Shown piece after piece: positions 45,902-56,000 of a stretch of 64,000 bases of DNA. Position numbers and translations under genes: made by a program. The DNA lies in contig JAUEDM010000001.1 in NCBI GenBank assembly GCA_033439685.1, positions 7,316,001 through 7,380,000 on the forward strand, in the 5' to 3' direction. How positions within the stretch are numbered: the first letter of the stretch is position 1; the number at the start of each line of letters is the position of its first letter. The notes under the pieces are model-generated. The model searched no databases. It had not been told where the DNA came from and worked only from the letters and a program-made list of their open reading frames with translations. Origin of the DNA: Apodospora peruviana (Eukaryota; Ascomycota; Sordariomycetes; Sordariales; Lasiosphaeriaceae).

Positions 45902-47563
45902 TTATGGCCACCGCCCGTGGGATCGACTTCTGTCTGTCTCTGCGGGGCCAACTCGCGCGTCATCTTGAAGCAGGCGACCAATGCCCATCTCAGGCGCTGT
46001 ATTGTGTAGGAAAGAGCTCGAAGGATCTGTGATGAACGGGTCTGAATGTGCCCGAGGGGACTCGGTCGTCTCCCACGGAGGAAGACCGTTCGCGACCCTC
46101 CACCTCGACATGTCGTCCCTGGAACTCGCTCGCGTAAGTGCTGGCTCTAGAGACGACGCCGAGACCGCAGGCATCGTGGAACCGAATGAAGTCGACATGT
46201 TGGTGCTCAATGAGGGTTCGAGGACGCCTTTGCTTGGGACATGATGGACAACGGCATCCGTCACCTGGAAGCTGCCCTTCTCAATTTTAGCGTAGATTTC
46301 GGGGTACTTGTTACGCACCCGGTCGCGAAGGTCAGTCGGCTGGCGGCTGGAAAGATTATACTTGGGGTCCCGCTGGATCTTGGTCCAAGCCGGGCCGTAG
46401 TGATCGAGGCCGTCCAGAATTTCCTTGTCGTCCTGTTCAGAGAATGGCCGCCGTTCACGGCGGACAGACTTCTTGAAGGGTCCGCGGATGCCTAGTTCTT
46501 CAAGGTCTTCCATCTTCTTGCGGTGCGCTCGGCTCTTCCTCTGCTTATTGGGGGCGGACTCGTCCTCCTTCTCACCGGGTCGTTCCTGATCTGTCAGAGC
46601 ATTCTCCAACCCTAACCCGTTCTTAGACTTCCATTTATCGTCGTGAGTACTATAGCCGTAACTGACATTGTTGTCGTTGTTTGAACGCTTCTTGGCACCG
46701 GTCATTCCACGTAACTCTTCCGGGCAACATGTTCGAAAGCGATCCTTAAGATCACCAGCGGTTCGTTCGTTGAACTTGAAGTCCGGGTCATCAAGAATGC
46801 TTGTCCATTTTCCAACTCCGTGGCGACTAACACCAAGGAGCAGATGGTTTGTCTCCTCCTCGGACCACTTTCTCCGCGGCTTGGCAGCGCGTCTCTTCAC
46901 CCTTGGATAGTCAATGCCCCTATCCACATCACTCATAGGTGCTGTGCCATTCCAATCCTCAGCATTGTTGCTGGGCTCCCTTAACGCCGGCAGTTCCGGT
47001 GCCTCTCTAGTATCAAATGCCCTGGCGGAAATTGGTGGGAAGACGGCCGCATTGGGAGGCGGCTCGTGGAGCCCATTGATGATAGGAGGGACGGGAGGCA
47101 CCACCTGTTGGGTTGACTTCTGCTTCTTGAGCGGCTGGGGAAGCTGGACAAAATCATCCTTGGTCGTAAGTGCCATGTGCCTCTTCTTGGTCGATGGGTC
47201 CTCGGTTACCCCGGCAGTGTCCTCCACGAACATTCTCAGCGGAAGGGTATGCACATTCACCTCCGGTTCCCCGTGAAGTGATTGAAGAGGACGGCTCGAG
47301 ATTGCATTCCGCGTACCGGACTCACTAGAGAATCCATTGTCGGCTCGGGCAGCATGCGTCGCGGGACCCTCATCAACCCATGTGTAATACGACGGATGTT
47401 GGGTTGAAGAACTCTGGACGGGCGGGGCGCTCTCGAACTCGATAGGAGGAAGGGATACCGGTGGACCGGACGTGCCCAAGGAGGGCAGATGCTGTCCGGG
47501 CGGACGATTGGAAGGTTGCGAATTATTGAGCAGGTGGATTAGCCGTGGCTCGATGGTAGCCAT
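45902..47563 (-). CDS. Double Myb-telobox DNA-binding protein (Teb1/Tay1-like)
   Basis: A single-exon ORF of 553 residues. Two Myb/SANT-like domains lie at ~229-280 (RRKWSEEETNHLLLGVSRHG then GKWTSIL) and ~370-424 (RRPFSEQDDKEILDGLDHYG then PAWTKIQRDP). Each ends with the telobox-like helix (DLKDRFRT; DLRDRVRNKYP). The linker is highly charged and basic, and the flanks are disordered and Pro/Ser-rich. Tandem telobox Myb proteins of this layout, such as fission yeast Teb1 and Yarrowia Tay1, bind GGTTAG-type DNA at telomeres and in promoters of ribosomal protein and histone genes. The assignment rests on the two-domain layout, not on alignment. It lies next to the eS4 gene, whose promoter holds a GGGTTAGGGTT step, so a regulatory link is possible but only inferred. 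Confidence 0.85.
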   Translation of the reverse strand: MATIEPRLIHLLNNSQPSNRPPGQHLPSLGTSGPPVSLPPIEFESAPPVQSSSTQHPSYYTWVDEGPATHAARADNGFSSESGTRNAISSRPLQSLHGEPEVNVHTLPLRMFVEDTAGVTEDPSTKKRHMALTTKDDFVQLPQPLKKQKSTQQVVPPVPPIINGLHEPPPNAAVFPPISARAFDTREAPELPALREPSNNAEDWNGTAPMSDVDRGIDYPRVKRRAAKPRRKWSEEETNHLLLGVSRHGVGKWTSILDDPDFKFNERTAGDLKDRFRTCCPEELRGMTGAKKRSNNDNNVSYGYSTHDDKWKSKNGLGLENALTDQERPGEKEDESAPNKQRKSRAHRKKMEDLEELGIRGPFKKSVRRERRPFSEQDDKEILDGLDHYGPAWTKIQRDPKYNLSSRQPTDLRDRVRNKYPEIYAKIEKGSFQVTDAVVHHVPSKGVLEPSLSTNMSTSFGSTMPAVSASSLEPALTRASSRDDMSRWRVANGLPPWETTESPRAHSDPFITDPSSSFLHNTAPEMGIGRLLQDDARVGPAETDRSRSHGRWP

Positions 47564-49814
47564 CGTGACTCAATTGCCTTGGAGACCAGGGCATTGGGCA
47601 GTTGGGAACACGCAAGACCATATAAGAACAGCAACGATCGTGGGAGTCGCCAACCCAGAAAGCTAATGGTGGCAAACTGAAGGTCGAGGTTGTGGAAACT
47701 TTAAAAGCGAAAGCCGAGGGGTGCAAACGCGTGAGAGATATCAGATTTGTGGTCCCGCAACGCTGGGACGAAGTGTATTTCAGATTAACGCCCTCGGGGA
47801 GCATATAGGAAAAAGAAGCAAGTCGGCGAGGAAAGGACCGGGGGCAGACCCTTTTGAAGCCGAGAGGCGATGTCCCGCAGTTAGCTCATGGTGGTGGGGT
47901 ACCTAAGGTAGGTAGGTACCTTACCTACACCATTCCACGGTAAATATTGAGCCATCGGGTACCTTACAAAAACCCTGTAAGATTCCATGCCTGTGACATA
48001 TTTTGTGATCGGCTGCTAGGGCGTGAGACGGTCTTTACAAGGGATATTTTGCTGCATAAATGAGTATTTCCAGGATGGCTACCAGGCACCGTGAAAACTG
48101 AAAAGTCACAAGCTGGACCCTTGTAAAGTAGGTACCTACTCGATGACTGCAAGTACTGGCGCCGCAACGGGCCAACCCCAAGCGTCCGGGCCCCCGGAAG
48201 CCCACCCGAGTCTAGACCTACTCGGTAGGCCTTCCGCTATCAAAATTCTTTTTTGGAATCATTTCGTGGGTAGGTAACTGCGTCGCGGCACTCAGTTCCG
48301 TGGCATCACAACTTGAAAATTGAATCCCCATGGAAAAGAGACTGTAAAGTTTCTTTACACGGCGGTGTACGGATAACATGGTACGTCTCTTCCCACCGCC
48401 TTACCTCTTTACTTGACTTTGCCCAAGAAAAAAGTCAAGTATAGAAGCGATGAAAGGTCAAGAAAAAATAGGCAACCGCTTTTCCTAACCCGTTACTGGA
48501 TCGTCAGGGCACCATGTACATAACGGTGTAGGAGGTAGGTATTTATGGAATTAAGCTAAAAGGAATGCCGGCGGTACTCGGCTGTTCTCTCGTCGCCTCC
48601 CTCATCTCGGCATCCAAACTTTGGGAATCACCTACGGATATGTGGTATATAAATACAATGGTACCCGGGAACTCAGGTAAACCGCATACTGAAATCCGGC
48701 TGCCTCCCAGGCATCCCCTTTTTTCGCCGTCCCGAAGAAAAACTCCTCCTGCTGGTAGCGGACAGACAGCTGAGAAGAAAATCTTCAATGTGGCAAAATC
48801 CAAGGGAGGGGAAAATGTGACCAAATCAAAATGGACTGTGTGTGGCACAAGCAAGAAGAATGACGATACCCGCGTACGAGGGGAGAGGTTAATAATGCGG
48901 CGCAAGATTGCGGGGCCCAACAACAACCTCAGCTGCTTGGGAAGGGAGCACACTGCTCTGAATATGCATTGCGGAGGAAGAAAAATCCTTTTCTCGGGAC
49001 GTATCTTGCTGGGCCTGCATCCCAGCTATGCACGTGGAGGCAAAAATATTAACCAAGCAGGCAGTCATTTTCAGCTTTCTTGCTGCGTGTAACCCAACCC
49101 AACTGCGGTTGCAGTGCAACATGGGAAGGGGCTGATAGGTACCTAAGGTAGTACCTGGTATTATTATACCTTTGACCTTACCCAGGGGCAGAGATATATA
49201 AGGTACCAGGTAGATAAGGTAGGTCCCTGATATACATAGATCTTGAACCTAGCCTCAGCTTTCTGTTGCCTTGGTCCGATGATACCGCATCTAGGCAGTT
49301 AACTTTTCTATGCATCCCGCAGTGAACTCAACCTTTGCCATTTTCATCTTCGTAGCTTGTCTATTTTGTTCTCTTAGTCGGGTCATCAATATATTGCGGA
49401 ATAAAAAAAACAGGTAGGCTTGATTGAATAAGCAGGATGTTTTGGAATTGATGGCCGATGGCCTTGGTGCAACGATAGGTACCTAAATATGCCTCGGAAC
49501 CAGCTGTTGAAAAGGGGGATTGAACAAGAAGTGAAAATAGCTTTTGGCAATTGCAGACAGGGTCACCATATAACTGAAGACCAATAGATAAGGTAGTCAT
49601 CTTGAAAAAAGAGAGACAACAATCCTGTTCATCGCCGTCGCCATAATATAAATATCTTTAACAGTCATGAATGGTATATCCTAGATACATGGAAATCACA
49701 AAAAAATGTTTTCAAAGTGATGCAGCAACAGACAGAGAAAAAAAAACAACCCTCCCCCAGCCATATTTCACATTACCAAGAAACCATTAAATGCTTCGCT
49801 AGATACCTAGGTAA
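47564..49814. other. Noncoding interval rich in GGTACC palindromes
   Basis: 2.2 kb between the telobox gene start and the chitinase stop. It has the densest cluster of TAGGTACCTA-type palindromes in the window (47899-47926, 48129-48138, 49137-49160, 49200-49225, 49476-49485) and one TACGGATAA motif (48368-48376). A 175-codon + strand ORF (48565-49092) has no recognisable domain and was not called. Confidence 0.55.
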
Positions 49815-52800
49815 TTACAAGGCAAAGAACAGAGCCACCAAGACGGCCGGCAGGCCAAGGCCAAGGACGTTGCGTCCAGCCCCAGCGGTAACGAGCTGCT
49901 CCTCCACGGACGGGCTAGGCGGGGTGACGGCTCCGCTCCAGCTGCTCGGCGCCGGCTTGGGGCTGTAGCTGCTGTAGCCGGTGCCGGCGGCCGGCTGGTA
50001 GTACGCGCCTGTGCCCGCGGGGTTGTTGGGCGCAACTGTGACGGTGGTGAAGGCGACAGTGGTGACGGAGGTGGTCGTGTACGAGGTTGTCTCGACGGTC
50101 TTGTATGTCTCCGGGCCGCTGTCACCGCCGCCAGGGATCGTCGCCTCCGGAGTAGGGTAGACGTCGGTAACGGGGCAGACAGTGGTGCTGATGGCAATGA
50201 TCTCGGTCGTGACCTGGCCGATCTTGCCGGGGCAGTCGGTCACTGTGGGCGCGCAGCTGGTGATGGTGTACGTCTTGGTCGAGTACACAATCGAGGTGGT
50301 GTACTCGGTGGTGGGCAGAGGAGTGACGGTAGGCGTCAGGGTCACTGGGCAGACCGTGGTGGAGTAAGGGATGGTCTTGGTGACGACCTTGCCCGGGCAG
50401 TTGGTGACGGTGGGCGCGCACGATGTGACGGTGTAGGTCTTGGTCGAGTAGAAGGTCGAGGTCGTGTACGAGACGCTGCCAGACGACGAGGACGCCTGGC
50501 TGATGTAAACGCTGGACGATGACGGGACGCTCGGGCTGTAGCTGGCTGTGATGTTGGGGTAGATGCCACCGCTGGAAGAGGCGCTGGGATAGATGCTGGA
50601 AGAGGCACCGCCGGAAGAGATGATGCTGCTGGGCGCGCTGGAGTAGACGCTGCTTTCGCTGGCAGAGGCGCTGACGGATACGCTGGGGTAGACACTGCTC
50701 TGGCCGGCAGATACGCTAGAAGGAGCGCTCGAGTACACGCTGCTCTGGCTGGCAGAGGCGCTAGGGTCAACGCTGGCAGATGCGCTGGCGGAGACGCTGG
50801 GGTCAACACTGGCAGATGCGCTGGCGGAGGTGTTAGGATCAACGCTGGCAGATGCGCTGGCGGAGGCGCTGGAGTAGACGCCGCTCTGGCTTGCAGAAAC
50901 GCTCGAGACAGAGTAAGAGTCGCTGGCGGAGGCGCTGGGTCCAACGCTGGCAGAGGCGCTAGGGTCAACGCTGGCAGATGCGCTGGCGGAGCTGGCGGAG
51001 ACGCTGGGGTCAACACTGGCAGATGTGCTGGCGGAGGTGTTAGGATCAACGCTGGCAGATGCGCTGGCGGAGGCGCTGGAGTAGACGCTGCTCTGGCTTG
51101 CAGAAACGCTCGAGACAGAGTAAGAGTCGCTGGCGGTGGCGCTGGACTGGACAATGCTCTCACTAACAGACGCGCTGACAGAAGCACTCGAGTAGACGCT
51201 GCTCTGGCTCGCAGAAGCGCTGGCGGGGGCGCTGGAGTAAACGCTGCTCTCGCTCGCAGAAACGCTCGGAACAGAGTGGGGGTTGCTGGCCGAGGCCGAG
51301 TAGGACGAGGAGACATCGTCGTCCTCGTCGTCGCAGTCATCGTCCTCGTCGTCTTGGCTAGCGGTAGAGCTGCTGACGACCGAGCTGTACACGCTAGACG
51401 AGGAAACAGGAGCGGGGGTGATGGCAGAGTAGCTGCTGTAAACACTCGACGAGGAGGCAACGCTCAAAGATGACACAGCGGGCTCACTGCTGAGAGTGCT
51501 GAGGGAAGGAGAAACCGACTCGCTGCTGTAAACGGAGCTGCTGGGATCGGCCGCTGACGAGACCGACGACTCGCGGCTGGACACGGAGCTGCTGGGAGCG
51601 GCTGAGGACGAGATGACCGACGAGACCGAGTAAGAGTACGCCGACGACGCACTGGAAGAGTAGACGGAGCTAGAGCTGGCAACGCTGGAAGACGATGGGA
51701 CAACCACGCTGTACACGCTAGACGAGGATGGCGAAGTCGAGCTGTATACGCTGGACGAGGACGGCGCAACAGATCCAGAGATGACGGAGCTCGACGGCAG
51801 GTATCCAAACTTGATGCACAACTTCTGACCTGGGTAAATGTTGCATGCGGTGTTGAGGAAGGGGTTCATGGCTCTCAGTTGCGCAAGCTCGATATGCTGC
51901 GCATCGGCGATCTTGGAGCACCAATCCCCCGGCTGGACAGTATAGTACTCGACACAGGCGGTAGGTGACGCGGTAGGTGCCGAGCTAGCCGTTGTCGTGG
52001 TCGCAGTCGGGGGAACAAGAGCGTCGTGACAATACTCGAAGTAGCTCTTGCCACCGGAGGCGGTCGTCTTGTTGCTGGCCAATTGGGCGTCCCAGAACAT
52101 GGCACCTCCAAACGACGGAGTACCCTTGTACTTCTTCAGGAGGGCGGCAGCGGCAGCGGGCTCAAGATAGCCATCGCCGCCGCTGGGTGAGCCGGGAAGA
52201 CCGATGTAAAGCTTCGCATCCTTGCTGGCGGTGCCCTGGATATGCCTCACCCAGGCATCGTAGTTGAAGTTGACGGGGTCGCTGGCCTTGCAGTAGTTGT
52301 TGTAGAACTGGATGAAGAGCGCGTCGAATTTGGCGTCCTTGATGATGGTCTTCATCTTGAAGTAGGTGTTATCCAGGGGGCATTCAGGGGCGGCCGTAAT
52401 GAGAAAGTCTCTGCTCGGGACGGTTTGGTAACGTTGACGCATTCTTTCGACAAATGCAACATATCCAGCCTGCCCCTCGTCGTTGAACTTGTGCTCGATA
52501 TCCAGGTCAAACCCATCAACCGAGACCTTGGGAGCGGAGGCGACCTTGGAGTCGAACGGTCTCGGTCCAGTCCATGATGACTTGTAGGGACCAAATGCAC
52601 CCCACATGAAATCAGCGAACTCCCTTCCCTTTTGCACGCCAGTCACGGTGTAGTCGACTCCGGCAATGGACATATCACCACCGATGGAGAGAAGGACCTT
52701 TTTTCCCTTGGCCTGGCAGACGGGGATGTCTGCAGCGATCAAGTCGCAGTTCTTGAGGAGCTTCGAGCTGACGCCAGTCGTCGGGTTGGTGTAATATCCT

Positions 52801-53027
52801 CCTGCGCAGTGGGCTCCGAAGTTGGTCCCTGCGTAATTCAAGCCGGATGGATCATTTTCGGGCGAGGTGATGACGAAACTGAGGGTGATGTACTCGAACC
52901 CAGGCTTGTCGCAGTAGGTGGCGAGGCGGTCGCCTCCTAACTGGCCGAAGTAAACATTAACTGCCGGGTCGGCGGCCCGGACTTGAGCAGCGGCCAAAGC
53001 CACCGCGGCAAGGGTTTTCTTGAGCAT
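49815..53027 (-). CDS. GPI-anchored GH18 class III chitinase with LysM and Ser-rich repeats
   Basis: A single exon of 1070 residues. A signal peptide (MLKKTLAAVALAAAQVRA) precedes a GH18 catalytic domain (~22-335) with the SIGG strand (114-117) and the catalytic DGFDLDIE motif (D171, D174, D176, E178 as proton donor). A LysM module follows (~360-408: YYTVQPGDWCSKIAD to YPGQKLCIKFG), which binds chitin or GlcNAc polymers. Residues ~410-840 are a low-complexity Ser/Ala/Val/Tyr region with SSVYSS and SASASVDP repeats, likely heavily O-mannosylated. Two copies of a TYTVTSCAPTVTNCPGK-type cell-wall motif come next. A C-terminal hydrophobic GPI signal (VLGLGLPAVLVALFFAL) ends the protein. The enzyme hydrolyses chitin at the fungal wall in growth or remodelling. 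A near-identical ~200-bp duplication lies inside the Ser-rich part. Confidence 0.95.
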   Translation of the reverse strand: MLKKTLAAVALAAAQVRAADPAVNVYFGQLGGDRLATYCDKPGFEYITLSFVITSPENDPSGLNYAGTNFGAHCAGGYYTNPTTGVSSKLLKNCDLIAADIPVCQAKGKKVLLSIGGDMSIAGVDYTVTGVQKGREFADFMWGAFGPYKSSWTGPRPFDSKVASAPKVSVDGFDLDIEHKFNDEGQAGYVAFVERMRQRYQTVPSRDFLITAAPECPLDNTYFKMKTIIKDAKFDALFIQFYNNYCKASDPVNFNYDAWVRHIQGTASKDAKLYIGLPGSPSGGDGYLEPAAAAALLKKYKGTPSFGGAMFWDAQLASNKTTASGGKSYFEYCHDALVPPTATTTTASSAPTASPTACVEYYTVQPGDWCSKIADAQHIELAQLRAMNPFLNTACNIYPGQKLCIKFGYLPSSSVISGSVAPSSSSVYSSTSPSSSSVYSVVVPSSSSVASSSSVYSSSASSAYSYSVSSVISSSAAPSSSVSSRESSVSSAADPSSSVYSSESVSPSLSTLSSEPAVSSLSVASSSSVYSSYSAITPAPVSSSSVYSSVVSSSTASQDDEDDDCDDEDDDVSSSYSASASNPHSVPSVSASESSVYSSAPASASASQSSVYSSASVSASVSESIVQSSATASDSYSVSSVSASQSSVYSSASASASASVDPNTSASTSASVDPSVSASSASASASVDPSASASVGPSASASDSYSVSSVSASQSGVYSSASASASASVDPNTSASASASVDPSVSASASASVDPSASASQSSVYSSAPSSVSAGQSSVYPSVSVSASASESSVYSSAPSSIISSGGASSSIYPSASSSGGIYPNITASYSPSVPSSSSVYISQASSSSGSVSYTTSTFYSTKTYTVTSCAPTVTNCPGKVVTKTIPYSTTVCPVTLTPTVTPLPTTEYTTSIVYSTKTYTITSCAPTVTDCPGKIGQVTTEIIAISTTVCPVTDVYPTPEATIPGGGDSGPETYKTVETTSYTTTSVTTVAFTTVTVAPNNPAGTGAYYQPAAGTGYSSYSPKPAPSSWSGAVTPPSPSVEEQLVTAGAGRNVLGLGLPAVLVALFFAL
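50755..51150. repeat. In-frame ~200-bp tandem duplication within the chitinase gene
   Basis: The sequence around 50759-50940 recurs near-identically at about 50957-51150. The TGTTAGGATCAACGCTGG step at 50831 reappears at 51038, an offset of 207 bp (69 codons). A 9-bp in-frame insertion in the second copy shifts the offset from 198 to 207. It encodes SASASVDP repeats. The high identity suggests a recent duplication. Confidence 0.85.
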
Positions 53028-56000
53028 TGCGTGCTTGTTGTGATTAACAATTCTTTGTGATTTTCATGTGTATTTAAATATATAATAAAAGAGTGACTAG
53101 TTGTGAGGGTGGCCTAGGCCATAAGGAGTGTGTGATGATACGATATCAACGAAAGGACGCAAACAAACGTTTGCAAAGGCTGTGATAGCACGCTGTCGTG
53201 GTGTTGACTTTGAACAGACGTAAGGAAGAAGGAGAGCACTTCTCCAAGGGACGGGGGGCCGCCCTACCTTTTGTTGATCCATCGGGTGATCCATCGTATC
53301 CTGTCTGCAAAGGCCGCAGATTGTGCCATGGCACGTATGGGGTCTCGATACCACCCCAGGAGAGGAGTGTAAGGTCAAGCCGCCCGGGGAGCCTCCTCGA
53401 CGTGGAGTTTGTCGACAGGGGTTAAGAGCAGGAGGATCCCACAGTCGTTCGGTCTACGGATAGCGACCCAAGCACGATTCCAACCGTTGCATCCAAGGAA
53501 AAGGAGATTACCACAGCACCACCCGCACCAACCACATGTTTTTTTCCCTCATCTGACGACGGAACAGTCGACTGTGGTTGTGGCTTTTCTTTAGACAACT
53601 CCCCTTACCCGTCCGTACCCCAAGAAGTTCAACATCCAAGTCTGAACGATGTCGACCATGATGAATGTTGTGCGCAATCGAGAACGGCAAGGAGACGGTC
53701 TGGTTGAACTGGGAATGGAAGCCTGGGCGGGGCGGGGGAAGTTGTTGGGAGATGGACTGTCGGTCCGTCTTCTCTTTGTCTCCTCTTCAAGGGGCCTTTT
53801 TGTGTGTTAGCCTAAAGCTGGGTATGGGGTCGTCCGAAAGCCTTCGGGGTAGTGTAGCAGCGAGTTCCAGGCCACGGTGATGATTGATCTGACAAAGACT
53901 AAAGGGAAGATATTAAGGTACCCCTGCCAAGACCTGCACCGAGCGCGTGCTATCCCAGGTTTCCACCTCCCCGGGTGGACCAACAGCAGCCGTTTAATAC
54001 GCCAGCGCGCCACATCTTAAATGGAAGCTAACAGTGGGACCTCCTTTTCCGAGCCGTTATTGCCGCGTCTTGAACTTCGTATCCACACACTAATAAGAAT
54101 AAAATACCAAAAACTTGAACCCCACTCCCACCTAATCTTCCCTCTCTGCCTCTGTACCCGGTTTCGCTCATTCTGCTCATGTCCATAAAAGGATGGAACC
54201 TGGAAAAGAGGTCTGGAGTATCATGATATGATGTTTAAACACACTTTTGGAGTTTGTATCTTTTTGCAAGGTACGCAGTGATCTTCATCCACAGTATCCC
54301 GTCTTACACGTCCCTGTCGTCCTATGCGTGTAATAATATTGGAAAGGCCTCATCTGTACCAAGCAAACAAGGAAGAAGTAAGAACATCAGCCAGCAAAGC
54401 TTTTGAAGCTGTCAGACTTGCGGCCATGGATTTCCCTTTGTGTCATGTCCCTCCGTCTAATGATGACGCGGCTGCGCTTGAGTTGTTTTCTCTTCCCCCG
54501 AATGACCTGACAGTCGAGCATCAGAATGGCAGTATAGTCTTCTCTATCCAGAAACTGTATATAGGGCTGATGTCTCTGGTCTCCGACGATACGCGTCATT
54601 GAAGGAATATATATATGCCTTATGCTGCATACCTCTACGCATGCGTTATTGCATCAGGGAGTCAAGTATCCGCGGTGTATTTGCGTCAGTGCCCATGGTG
54701 ACCTTGCTACCTACGATACTTATGGCTCCGTCATTAATTTTCATGGTGGCATACCAATAACCTAAGTATGTCCTCGCAGCTATGTTTTACATGTATTCGC
54801 TGAAAGAAAAAAACAAGCATGGCACATTCACATTGTACTTCCTTTCCATCGGCTTCGGTTTGGTCCAACTACTATACCCATGATAATATATCATGACTGG
54901 GACGTATTATCCTAATCTGAGGCCTCACATGCTCAAAAAGTCTGATACTTGGAGATGGCAACTCATTGAGCATGTATCAAAAGCAACAGCGAGTCTGTCA
55001 TGCAAGACACCATACCTGACATATAAGTGCCTAATTATTGTACGTAGACGCATCAAACATTTCGACTTGTATATAACCAGTCCAGTTGCCTCGAGTTCAA
55101 GAACCGTGGCGGAAGTAGGAGGCCTGGTGTCTACTTGTGGTGTAACACCCCCATAACGATCGATATCTTTGGCGAAGAGTCTCGTTACATAGCCCCGAGA
55201 CTCGGCACGAAACAGAAGTCAGGTAGGAAGGTAATATTCTGAAACCGCAGCCAGGCTGGCCAAATGATGCTGTGCGCCTGTTAACGCGACCATACAACTC
55301 CTTGTATTCGACATTAAAATTTCCTAAATCATCACATCTCTGATCTCTCTACGTGATAGCGTGAGTGAGAGACGATTATGGGCAGTTGAGTGATGCCGCA
55401 TTTGGTGTGGTTACATCGTCCCGAAGAGACTTTGTGGTAGTGAATCCTGCACTTTCTGTGTTCAATGCAGTGGAAAGAAAGCAAAGGAGAGGAGACAGAA
55501 ACACGAAACCGTTGGAAGTCTATTGTACGTAGGACTGAGAACGCCACTGATCAAATTATGCAGGGACCAGTTTCTTGAAAGAAACGTGGAAATGATTGGC
55601 GCTGTGCCCAGATCCCGGTAAAGTTTTAAACAGGTTTTCACCGGGGATGCTGGCGTGATGACGAGAGCGAACCTCAGGTCGCGTCAAAGATCTGGAGAAC
55701 TAGGATAATGTAAAACCAGGTCGAAAGCTGTCAGAATCAGAAGAGAATATCAGACGAACCCTTCTGACCACGGGCACCTTTTCTTTAAAAACCAGACGGG
55801 CGAGTCAGCCGAATCAAAACAGCTTATAAGGTGGTGGAGATGGATGCCGCCCGTCGTCCAGATCTCCACAAACGATGCATCAGCTGAGATGGTGGTTTAT
55901 TTTTGGAGCGTAGGGCTAGTAAAGTTGCGCGCTGTTGCTGTGATGCTGCCGCTCTGAAGACGTGTAAAGATTGTCGCTGTGAACCGCGTTCAACGAACGT

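Noticed and set aside
48565..49092. 175-codon plus-strand ORF with a weakly hydrophobic start
   Set aside because: The start resembles a signal peptide only faintly, and the remainder has no conserved Cys pattern or domain. Not enough to call a gene.
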